Source: Aquila chrysaetos chrysaetos
Lineage: Eukaryota; Chordata; Aves; Accipitriformes; Accipitridae
Direction of reading: 5' to 3'
Length of the DNA stretch: 64,000 nucleotides
NCBI RefSeq assembly: GCF_900496995.4
Contig: NC_044005.1
Span: 27,657,363-27,721,362 of the forward strand
Of the stretch, positions 15,701 through 28,000 are shown piece after piece (position 1 is the first letter of the stretch; each line of letters starts with the position of its first letter). The notes under the pieces are model-generated. The model ran no database searches, was not told the origin of the DNA, and saw only the letters and a program-made list of their open reading frames with translations. The position numbers were made by a program, and so were the translations under genes.

Positions 15701-18700
15701 CAAAAACAAACAACCCAAACCGCCCCCACGAAACCCAAAAGCATTCCATGGAACATTTAATGTTCAGAGATAATACCTTTTTGTTAGAAAAAAATTAGAA
15801 TAATGTCACTAAAACTAGTTATTGCACAGGACAACTACTGCATATGCTGAACATCTTAAAATAACCAGCATTCTTTGGGATCTGGCTATGGCACTGTGGA
15901 AAATAAACAGCTAAAATTTTGGAAGTAACATTCTTTTCTGTCCCTTTGTATTACTTACCTAACTTTCCATGAATTCATCCATAGTGGTACTACAGTAAGT
16001 TTTTTACCTGCCTTTTGCATACTCTGCAATTTCTTAATTTGTTTTCTGGTTCAAGTATAAGCATTTTCTCTCTGCCTCTGTAGAGGATCCTAGCTGTGGA
16101 TGTGCTAAAATCTTTCTGCTTTCCTCCAGGTCTCAGCAACATTCTTATTAGTCTTACATTACCATATGCTCTCTTTCTCACTGAACTCTATGCAAGTTTC
16201 CCCACAAACTGCAATTATTAAATTTCTTTTAAAACAGGACTATTTTAGACAAAGTTACTCCAACATAAAATCATTTTAAAGCCATGTCCTCTTCCTCTTT
16301 CCATTTACTAGAGCACACAAGGGGTATTAACACACTGAGGATGAGCTCCTCAGAGAAATCATATTTAAGTAATATCATACCAAAATACAGTGTTTCTAAG
16401 GATAACTATGTAGAACCTACCTGTTTCTCACTTTCTTGGAGATGGCAGTTTTCATCTACTGCATCTTGAACAGATGTCTTGAGTCTCTCTGTATTAATCT
16501 GATACACTTTTAGGGTGGACTTGGCCTAAGTGGAATAAAAAATTGTGTGGTTTAAACAGTACAGGTGAAGATACAAGTGAGGTCATGATGGTATTATTGG
16601 ACTTATTCTTAGGTTTTCTAGCTGTGCTATATATGTATTCTCACATTTTCCCTACAATTTCAACAGTTTTTGCTGACTGTAGTTTTGCAACACTACATAT
16701 CATTGTGGAGTTAGAAGGCAAAGAAAAGGTAACTGTAAAAAAAAAAAAAAGTACCTGTACTTCCCAATAAATGTCAATCACTATATGAAATTCGAAGTTG
16801 CTAAATCAAGTCACACAAAAGTACTAAGCCTTACAAAGTCTTTTGGTTTACACAGCATATTATTTCTGCACCCTTAATAGAAAAAAAAATTAGAACAGTA
16901 ACTACATGGAGAACAGATAAATTGCAAAGATTTGAAAACAGAAACTGTAAAGATTGGACATACCTCATCAATTTGTGACTGGATAGATTTTGCTTCATTC
17001 TCTAAAGACTCTACACTCTTCTGAATTTCAGCCACCTGAAAATTATTAGTTGTCATATAGCTTCTTCCACAGATTTGACTGAAAAGGTCTAAGCAATTAA
17101 TAAAGTTATTCTAATTTTCAAACTGAGAAGGTTCTACTGCCAAATCAGTAAAAACACCTTTTCTTGAGTATTTTCCTTTATGGGTGTTATTTTTCCAATA
17201 TGCTACAGGGAGTATGAGGGGAGACAAAATGGGAAATGTAGTTTTTGTTTCAAAAAACCCAAAGAGAATAGTTTGTCTTCTCCATGGAGAATTTTGGGGG
17301 GGGGAACTTTTTTTTCAATGAATAGGAACAAAGACAGGATTCTATTTATTCTTACCAAGTTATCATTTTCAGATTGCTTAGATTTTTCTTCTTCCAGTTC
17401 TTTTTCTAGATTCTCTATTTCTTGGTTGAGTTCCAAGTTTGACTTGTTCAGTTTTTCATGCATTTCCTAAATCAAGTTGTTTTGACAGTTAACATAAAAC
17501 ATTTGACATTAATTACATATGAAGACGACAAGTATGTTTTAAACATGACAGCAGAGTACGTTTAACAAATTTCACCATATCAAGGAAAAAATCTCGAAGT
17601 ACTCTTGCACGTTAACAAAACCTGTAACAATTAGCTCTACAGGATCTGAGGTGCAGAATGAAATAAATCTATTTGCTTTTTTGTTACATAAATTTTATAG
17701 AACCCATCAGGTATTTGGTTCAGTTTTTTAGAACTCTTTTACAAATGTATTCTCAGTTTGGGGGATATAAACAATGTAGTGGCAATTTTTGTTTACAACT
17801 GTGCTCCAGTAGCCTATAAAATACATTTGAATTAAATCAGATGTGAGAAAAAAATACTTCATGCACTACTCTCTCTCTCTCAACTAGAAACAGGAACAAT
17901 TTACTTTTAAAAAAATTAAATATTGTCTAATATGCCATTTGCTCTAGTATCAATCATTTTTAATGCAATTGTTACAAAAACGTCTCTTAATTTCAATGCC
18001 TCACTTCTATGTCATTTTCAGTAATCCAGGACTAAAATAACAATGTTCTCAATTAAAATAATTAAGTTTTGGGGGGTTTTGTTGTTTTTTAATATGGGCA
18101 GCATTTTCCTGAAATACTGCCTTAAATTGTAAAAATAACAATTTCTATTTATCTTTTTACCTCAAAAAAAGATGTGTCTGTTGATTCTTTCATAATGTTA
18201 TCATCCTTCAGAGACAATTCTAAAACTTCAAACTGAAAAGGAAATACTTTATGTCAGAATGTATGAAAGAATTACTTAAATAATAGCAGCAATTTATGAT
18301 GCTCTAGTCTGAAACATAGCTGCTACCTAAATATTCACAAATGCACCTTGCTGGAAGACAGGAAAGCCTTAGCCCTAGTAGATTATCGCAGCAGCATAAA
18401 ACAAAGACATTTTAAAGTTGCTTCCAGTGAAATATATTGTATTAAGAGTTAAAAGCAGAACTTGCTAACACCTTAATGGCACTTAAAGGCAGTGACAGGA
18501 AAAGGCATTTGATGAATCACTTTAAAAGGTTTTAAACATCTTACTTTTAGATAAGTTTAATACTTTAAATACTTGATAAATTGAGCCCATTTGTGACACA
18601 TCTGAAGGCAATAAATGAGGACCATTACCTCTTTTTTGCAAAGGCTGAGTTTTTCAAGAATTTTGCATTTGTCTTCAAGTAGTTCAGCTATTTTATTGGC

Positions 18701-21700
18701 AAGCTGTTTTTCCCTTCCTAAAAAAAGAAAGGCAGTTAAGTGTTGCAACATCTGAACAATTAAAAGGAGAATAAAAAAGGAAAAGAAAAAAAGTCATACT
18801 CCAAAGAAACAGTATGAAAAATAAGCTTACCTACATAAAGTCGACTTCTAACCTGAAATAAAAAGAATAAATACTGAAAATGCTGATCAATTACTCTTGC
18901 ATAGTATCTGAAAACCAATCTTTTAAGCTGTGGTTCCATGATCAGTTTAACCACAGAATATAAATACAGGCTGCTGTTAAAAATGGGCAATTGCATCCTC
19001 TGGTCTTACCCCTTCTATGGCTGTGTGTTTGCCCTGTCCTTCTCCCACTCTAATTAAACAGAGAGAAGAGGGGAAAGGAGGTTAGTTTCCACCTGGATCA
19101 CTTTTATAACACACCTCTGTATAGTCATCACATAACCATGACTGCCAACACAAAGTGGTAGTGGACATGCACAGCCAAAAGAGTGGGAAAAGGGAAGGAG
19201 AGGGAAGCTCCACATACCAGCTCAGACTATAACTTCCTATGAGGAAAAAAACCCACATGTTATAATGCATAACAGTGAGAGCTGCAGTAAGGGTACTACT
19301 TGATGGGCATCCTGCCCAGGTGCAACTTAGTGGGAAGTGCCAAATCAGCAGCTGCCACGTGGGGTCTAGTGCCACATAATAAAAATCTTACAAACTGCAG
19401 GACAAAATCAGTCACAAATGGCCTGGGCAAGAGATGCAGACTCGGCTGAACCCACAAAAACTTTACAGCACAGCATTCCCCTCAAGGCTGAGCCTGGGTC
19501 ATGTGCCTAATATACAATGGGTCCCTCAGATTTTCCCTGTCTCCTTCTCATTTAAAGCCATGGGGTGGCCAAGAAGTCCAAGTAATAGAAAAAGGAAAAG
19601 AAAATCATAAGCACACCTTATCCTATCACCCTCCCAAAAAACCCAAACCAAACCTCATTACTTTTGACTAATCATTAATTCTTCAAAGAGCAGTCGGGCA
19701 GTCCTAAGTATGGATGACTGAAAAAGCTATCAATAACTTCTGTAATATCTAAGGCCTTAGTGACATGTGCAGGAGGAAAACAATACTAGAGTTGCTGCTT
19801 GACTGATTTCAGCTGAAATGCCTCTTTCATACCACCTAGAGGGATGCTGCTAGAAAACAGGAGGAATGACCCAAATTATAGATACATTAACTTATATAAA
19901 TACAGATCCCCTTCCAGACAATCTGAATCGCTGCTGCAGAATAAGGTAGCATTTTTCCAGATCTAAGTTGACATTAGGACCCTAAAAATGCAGTTGCTCA
20001 TATCTGAAAAACTAAACCGCTATGCAACCTATCTTCAAACACGAGCATCATTACACCTAGCACCAAAATCACATTATGTTTATTTAAGAATATGCAAAAA
20101 TGGGGGAGAAATTTAGAATACTGAATTATGGACACTGACCCCATTTCATTAGTAGGGAGAGTATGGTAGGCAGCTGTTATTACTCAGATCCTTACTGACT
20201 CACGATAGAAGACAACCCTTACCTCAAAAATATAATCTGATTTGTGCGTTAAAACGTTTCAGTGCTGCATTTCTCAAAGTCATCAGCTTAGTGCTCACAA
20301 ACAGCACAGAGGAAAATTGGTTCAGTGTTCCAATAAACAGAATCAAGGTCACTGCCCAAAGAGTTTTCAAATTCCTCCCTTAATGGGAATCCATCTGGAT
20401 TGCTTTTGCTTACAATTACCTTGAAAGACTTGAGCTGGTCTGGCTATAGCCAGGGTAGTCACAGACATATCAATACACACAGCAGTACATACACCCTAGG
20501 GAAGACCTCTATATCCTATGAGAATAATTTAAGGGCTGATGTTGAAAGTCTGGTGTAGAAGTCAAAAAGAGAAGGAAAAAGGCAGCCTTACTATGGTGAG
20601 TTTCATTGCATTTCCTCTAATGACAACCGTCACTCAGTACACATCTAACCACTTACTGTCTTGACAAAACAGACTACTTCTCAATTTCTCTTTTAGAGGG
20701 ATTCTAAATTCAATCACAACAGATTTAAAACTCTGAATCATTATACGTCTTAAACAGAATAACAATTTCAATTCAAACCATTTAATTCAAACCATTAATG
20801 CACTCTATGTATCTGCATGTAATTTGAACACTTACTGACTGATAACTTCTATAAAGGAACAAGAGAATCGTAAAAGCTCCAACAATGCCAGCACAAATCA
20901 CTATTTCCCAGGGGAGACCATACAGATCAGGACCGGGTCTCATATCTTCAGGCAGTGAAGCCACAGCCTGAAAAATAAAGTAAAAAGCTTCAACTAAAGG
21001 AACAAAGGTTAATATTTTCAACAAAAATAGACATTACATGTTGACTTAGTTTACTTCTAAGGCTTGTACATCTATTTTTTTTCCAAAACTCTGAGAAAAC
21101 GGTTAACAGAAGCCTTTGATTTTTAAATTATACATTTACCAAGTGAAGAAAAAAAATAAGAAAAAAGTTCCAACAAGATATGATGATGACTAGATAAACC
21201 TCAGAAAACTTTTCCTTCTGAACCTACCAATTACGGTAGATTCTTGTTCGAGTTGTCTACACGTTTCACTGTTAGAAGAATTAATGCTAATAAATATTCT
21301 GTGATTTACTGGTAGAAAGTGTTTGGTAGAAAAACCTGCTCAAGCAACTTCATGCTAAAACAACATAGTGAACACAGTCAATCATTTAACGCATTTTAAA
21401 TGCTTAAACGCACTCACATTTTGTTTGTAAACTGATATCACTATTTTCTCAAAGATATAACCTGCTTAACGTTGCTCACATTTACTACGTGTGACCTGTG
21501 TTTAAGAACGTGTCACTGTGCAGTAAAGTCTTAATGTTGATTTCTTTAATAAACCGGCCAGACTACCCCCATTCTCAAGCCAAGGGGTGCGGGGTGTGTG
21601 TGTTCGTTTCACTGCTTTGGCTTTTCGAGACGTCCGTTACTCTCCGAGAAACGGCCAGCTTCAACAGGACCCGCGCAGCCTGGGGTCCCGTCCGGGTCCT

Positions 21701-22052
21701 CCCCGGCCCCGCAGCTCTCGGCAGGCTGCCGGGCCCCGGCGCACGCCAGCGAGGCACAGCCCGGCTCTACGCCGCAGCCGTGCGCTCCGGTGCGGGGCCG
21801 TTTCTCTCGGAGCCGAGCCCCTCGCCACCCCCGGCAGCGCCGTTTCCCCCAACGCCGAGGCGGCGCTGCACAAGACCCCGGCCCTCTCGCGAGGTCCGCC
21901 AGAGCCCACTCCGGGGGGCAGGCGGGTCCCGCACTCACCCTGCGCGCCCCTTCCAAGGCCAACCCGCAGTAGCGCTGCGCGCTCTCCCGCAGGCCCAGCC
22001 ACAAGCTGGCGGTGGCGACGTCCAAAGCATCCCCGCGGCCGCCGGCAGCCAT
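760..22052 (-). CDS. MIA2: cTAGE5 isoform of MIA2 (internal promoter), partial
   Basis: Short ER-membrane isoform lacking the luminal SH3 domain; the known family binds Sec23/Sec24 and Sec12 at ER exit sites. Exons in transcription order: 21939-22052, 20836-20967, 18831-18852, 18629-18717, 18161-18232, 17356-17466, 16964-17035, 16421-16525, 12709-12831, 11528-11651, 10654-10700, 10366-10456, 8928-9066, 6875-6976, 5509-5569, 5141-5176, 4106-4173, 3309-3391, 2817-2948, 760-912. All have GT/AG borders and compatible phases, giving 625 codons plus one base. The translation holds one transmembrane segment (about residues 59-77), a long coiled coil (for example [20 protein letters not shown]), the conserved [20 protein letters not shown], and the start of the proline-rich domain ([20 protein letters not shown]). 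Human cTAGE5 is about 804 residues (memory), so roughly 180 C-terminal residues lie beyond base 1. Confidence 0.93.
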
Positions 22053-25000
22053 CTTACCGCAAGCGGCGGCACCGGCCCACCACCGCGCGGCCCCTTCCGG
22101 CTCGCTACTTGACAACCGGCCTGTACCACTGCCGCGGGGCGGGGGGAGCCGACGACAGCGCGGGCACAGGTGGGAGCAGCCGGGGGAGCCTGAAGGGGGT
22201 GGCGGGCTGTACCACTGCGACACGAATAGGGGCGCAACCCCACCGCCGGCAGGACGGAGCGGGAGATACCACTGCCGGGGGAGATGAGAGCGCGGCGGCG
22301 GCAGCGGGCCCCGGGCCTCACCGCCCCGCTCGGCCCAGAGCGGGGGTGCCTCCGGACGCGGCTCCGAGCTCCAGAGCCGGCGGGGCCGAGGGGCAGGTGC
22401 GGGGGGCGCCCGCGGCGGCGGGCCGGGCGGTGCGGCGGGCCCAGGCAGCCGCGGGTCTCCGGCACCTCAGCCAACAGACCCTCCTCTTCGCATGAGGCCC
22501 GCAGGCGGGAAGGACCGACAGCTCCCCTCCGCGTGCGCCCGCCACCGTCCCCCCGTCCTCCGCTACGGACGCGGCCCCGCTGGCCACGAACCTACTACTC
22601 GTGCCGCTCCTTAAAGTTAATGCGCAGCGACGCTCACCTCCCCTTCGGCGTCCGCCGCGTCCATCCGTACCCCTGCAGCAGCAGCTCTTCACAAAAACAA
22701 AACTATCCGGGCTAGGTTCCTCGGGCAGGGCCTGGCCCCGGCCGGGGAGACATGCCACCTCGCCGCTCGTGTTCCCAGACAAGGAGCCGGAGCGGGCATT
22801 TGCCCGGGGGTGGAGGGCGGCGGGGGGGGGGGCAACAGGTGGATCAACGACCGGCGGCGGGCGCCCTCCCTCCGCCTGACCAGCGCTGGAGCCGCTGGTG
22901 CTCGGCGGTAGTTCAACGTCATTAAAACTAGGTTTGCCCCCCCATCTGAGTTGCTTTGTTAATAATTGATCGTGCTGGGGCTGCTGATGCAGAAATGTAA
23001 GGGAACGTGGCAGAAGCGGTAGCTGCAGTGCCACATGGCGATGGATTCTTTATAATCTCATTCGCTAGGACTAACTATTTTTGTATTACATTTTTTCTCT
23101 CTTTTTTTTTTAATGTACTCAACTACACTCTTATTTTTTAACATATGCTAACTCAGTTTTCACAATGCGAGTGACTTGCCTGTGAAGCTGGTACCACCTA
23201 AGAGACAGTGATAAGTAGAAAGTGGAAGTGGCTTTTTTAGCTCTGTCAATACAAGAATGAGTTTGGTAGTTCACTGCTATGGCCAGTGAGCATTGAGATC
23301 CAGTCTGCTTCATGAGGAAAAAAAGCAAAGCCTTTCAGCTGTTTTTTTTTTTAGCCAGAATCTATGTAAGTACACTGGAAATTCGGAACAGATTTATGTG
23401 GTTCTTAACCTTCAGTTACCGAATCTAAACAAAGTTAAACCAAAGTACCAAAATTAATGAAGCTTACCATATACCACTTTACCTGATATTACTCTTCTGT
23501 TTAGAGGGGACGGTGCAACACCATCTACCTTTTCTCACATTCCTCTGGCAGCATTGTTTCTTGTGCAGTTACGTCCAGTAAGGTCAACCTTCACTCTGTC
23601 CCTACGTTTTGATACTTGAGACATCCCCATAGCAGTCAAAATCCCATTTTGTATTTTATATATTTGCTTAGAAAACTATTTTTTATGTAATTATGAACTA
23701 TGGGAATCTTTGGGAAGCAAGGGTTTGAAATTACTCTTTAGAAACAACAGAAGTATTCCGATTATTTTATTTATCCTAACCCAAACTTTCTAAGTCCAAG
23801 CAAATTTAATCAGTACTGTCATGGGAACTAGAGGGAGCTATGACTTTCATTTAAAAACAAACAAAAGAAGCCAAATGCTGATATTTTTGGCCACTGAGGT
23901 GTTTTGTGGCTGTTCTGTAAAAAAAAAAAACCCAAACCACACTAACTTCATCAGATTCTGCAGTGCAAACAAGAGAGGCAGATGAGCAGCAGCTAACCTG
24001 ACATTTTCTTGTTCCATCTCTATCTCATTTAGCATCAGATACCCCCAGAAGCAAGGGGACTGCAGGGGGTTTATTTAAAAGGATCTATCTTTCTTTTTTT
24101 AGGAGCTTCATTGCAGCACATAACAAATAACTGGCTTAATTTTGCACTACTGTCAGCAATACATCACATAAAAAATTCTTACCTTTCTGATAATACTCGT
24201 CACTGCTGAAAATACAGATTTTATCGATTCCCTGATCTCAAGAGCATTCAAGCACAGAAGTATCTGATACATCCAGCCTCCTTCTGGTTTGTTCATAAGG
24301 AATAAAAAGTTTTTACATTACAATTGTAAACTTAATATAATTCCAACTAATTTTTTTTAAGATTGAAAATTTATTTTCCTTAAAATTAAGAAACTTAACA
24401 CTTACCATTACTTGGAACATAGTTCTGGATGGCATCTGAGAGAGGCTTTTCAACATCAAATGGAGACTCAACTACTAAACTGTCCATTTTTTCTTCAGAA
24501 TTTACTGAAGGAATTGTTATTGCTTTTGAACGTTGGTCACTGTCATGTTCACTGTCTACAGCTGCATTTATTTCATGTTCCTTCTCTGGTGTTTCTTCTA
24601 GTAGCTTTCTTCTGCTGCCTACTCCTGTAAATAATTGTGAAGGGAAATCATGCTTATATTCAGAGGATTCAACTTACACACACACACACACACTTTTATG
24701 ATATTAACCTCTATAGAGATTTTCTTTTTTTTTTTAATGTTATTTTCCTCAAAGAGTGCTACGTTAGAGTAAAAATGTGCTACAGATTTATGATTTAAGA
24801 AATAATGGTTCAAATAGTGGTCTCAGAACACAGTTTGGAAGATAGAGCTTTAAGCAAAACTGGTCATGTAGTAAAGTAGTTAATGTTCAGGAAAAAATAT
24901 GCTTGGTTTTGATAGTTTGCCTATAGATTCCTTGTTTAGGATTAGTAGGTCTCATTCTTATATCCAAATACAAGTGGGAAAAGCTTTACAAAAAGAACAA

Positions 25001-28000
25001 TTAAAAATGCCACATAGGATTAAAGATTAACAACTTCCCCCAAGATAACAAATTTTACTGCGAAATACAAGAAACCACAGGCATGTTCATGCAGAAGTAT
25101 GTTTGACTGCTCCTAGCTGCCTCAGTTTCAGTGACTTAGAATAAGTTTCCTGAAGCAAATAAAATACCACTTTCAAAAAAACTCACACCTTGCTTACCCA
25201 TGTAAGGAAAAAAAAAACAACCCAACAAACATTTACAAATTGATTTGTTTTTAATTCTATGCTTCAAGCCACTACTGGCCAAAGATACCCATCACAATAG
25301 TCAAAAGTCAGGAAGAGTAACTGGCTCTTAAACTGTTGCTATTATATTAAATAGATCTGTATTATCAGATCCTCAAAATACCATAAATCAGTCATTAACT
25401 ACTATGAGTTAGGCTCGCTACCTCTTGATTTTAAATCACCAGGAGACAGTGTTTTATCTGTTGTATAGTTTTCCTCAAACAAAGCATATTTTGTTCTTGC
25501 TAAATCAGTGTTAACAAAGCATTAGTCCAGTACCTTTAGCTGCAGTTTGGGCTGCACACTTAATTGTTATAGCAGACAAAAGCTCTGGCAGCTCTAGAAG
25601 AACATTCCTTTTTTCCATACATTTTTCCTGCCCAATGTCAAAATTGCACCCCTTTTGTGCAGACACAATCACTTGTTTCCTCTGCATAACATTGTCTTTA
25701 CATGAGTAAGCTGTGATTTCAGGATGAATCTTTTCAAATTGCTGGTGCAGCTGCGCCACACAGAGATGCTCTAAGGGTTGCTTAACATCTTGTTTTAAAT
25801 TTAAATAAAATTGTTGGAAAGTAATCAATGGGTTTGGTAAATCTGAGTGTTTATCATACAATATTTGCCTGGTTTTGCTTGGGTTTTGGGACATGAACTC
25901 TGTCTGCCCTAGCATGGTTTTGTCAATTTCCTTGCTTTTACTGGATTTTGCAGCGGTATTTTTTCCAAGACGCCAAGCTGTCCTTCCTCAAATTTATCTT
26001 GCATCATTTCTAAATTGATTTCATAATTTTCTGCACATTCTACAGATTTAGTAGTATCTTTTTCTTGTTCAGATTCCTTTTCTCTTAACTCCATCTCATT
26101 CTTCTGTGCACTATTTAATTCTACTAGTCCTAGTGTCATCCCTATTATCTTTTTTTTTTTTTTTTTTTTTTTTGAGAAAACATGTATCCTCAGACTTTTT
26201 TCTACAGGCTTAATTGTTAGTTTTACTAAATATATTTGCCAAGAACCCTGATGGTCTGGTAAAAATACTACCTGGAACCCTTTCTGTTAGAATATAATTT
26301 TTATTATTTCTATTTCTGGACTTTGACTCTCTCTGATTTTCAGATTCTTTCTTTTTTTCTCTCCCTCTCCTATCTTGTTTTAGTAGCAGCAATTAATTTT
26401 TCAGTATTATCCATCCTTTCAGTTATAACAGTATCTTCTTTTTCAACATACGCTTTATCAGCCATGTCTCTCAGCAATCCCAGGTTGCTGGGATTGAATT
26501 AATCTGGTTTTTTTAATAGCAGTCTGGCTTTCTAGTTTGAGGGTTTTAGGAGACAGTAACTGTAATGCTTTTTTTTTTTTTTTCTTTAATATTGTCTTCT
26601 ATTTTAGAGGGCTTCTAGGGTAAAAGTTCACAATCAGTCGGACTACTATCATGTGACTGCTCTGTTGCTTTTATTGTCAATAAGTTTTCTTTATGAATTT
26701 TTTTTTTGGACTTTGATTCAGCACAAGACTTTGGTATTACTGTGCCTTTTGAAGTGGTGTTTGATGATGCCTTCCAAACCTCAGATTAATTTTCTATGTT
26801 TCTGTATCTTGTCATAACGGCTTGAATTGATGGACCTAAATCTGGTGATACAGAATAATCTTTTCTTTTACTATATCACATGTGATTTTTATATTTCTTT
26901 CTAAAATCTGGATTAAGATTGTCCTCTGACCCATTGTCTGGTACTAGAGGCTCATATTGGGAACATGAATCTTCCCATATTATTTCTGCTTCACCTTTCT
27001 GATGATGTTGCACATTCATAGGAATTTTTTAATTTTGTAGCTTCCCTCAGGAAGAGCGTTAAGTGTTGTCCTATCTTTTACAAGTCTGGTAGATTTTATC
27101 GGGTTTTTTTTCTTCCACTGCCTGTTTGTTATTTTGCACTGCCAGCTGGAGAGAAAGATCATTCTCTTTGGAGGTATCTGCATTACTGTTAATCTGATTC
27201 GTTATGTTTATCCTTCTGATTTGAGGTGCCTTCAGTTTCTTTTACCCATAGTATTTTATGAAGGCTTATACTGAGACCTTTTTTCCTTATGGAAGCTTAG
27301 TTGTTCTATTCTCAGCAAGCAGTTTTTACCTTCCATTCTGAAACTCCATATGTCTTGCAAGTGGCCAATTTCTTCAGAAGCTTTGGTACCTGTTAAACTG
27401 AAGCAACTAGATGAGGGTTGAGGAGAAAAATGTTGGTCTGGAGTCAATTCTTGGGACTCCTGAGATTTCTGATCCTGTTCATCATTAAAAATACCCTGAC
27501 TGAAATCTTTGATGATGTTTTCATAAAAAAACAGTGGGTCATTTTTATTCTCTGGTTCGGGAATTTTCTCTTTTACATCACCATCCATTTTGGACTGACT
27601 TTTCAATGCTGAATTTTGTTCTGTATCACAGCATTCAACTGGTTTGCCTTTCTCAGATGTTTCCACAGTAAGACTCAGTTCACTGTCACATGGGTTCCTC
27701 TTGATGCCCAGATGATTATCTGCAGTTCCTGGTAGTTCCCCATAACTTGGTAATTTGTTTTCTGAATTTACTGATTCTTGAATACAAGTGTTCAGGTTAT
27801 TTTGTTCTTTTTGCACTGTTTCAACTGTTTCCATTTTTGATTTTCCCTGTAGATGAGTTCCAATTTCCCCTGTATTTTCAAAATTTAATTTTGAAGGTAG
27901 ATGTAGAGAATCTTTGGAGACAGGGTCATTATAATAACCTTTTATATTGGTGTTTTCCTGACTTTCACTACTCTTAGAAACATGTTCTTCAGCACTGGAA

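Noticed and set aside
19082-19375. 97-codon minus-strand frame in a MIA2 intron
   Set aside because: No acceptor/donor pair in phase, no family resemblance, and the flanking exons (20836 and 18852) already join in frame.
21498-23034. Several long open frames on both strands (up to 302 codons)
   Set aside because: They lie in a CpG island where stop codons are rare, overlap each other in many frames, and are Arg/Pro/Ala-rich without splice or family support. Only the 38-codon cTAGE5 first exon is supported.
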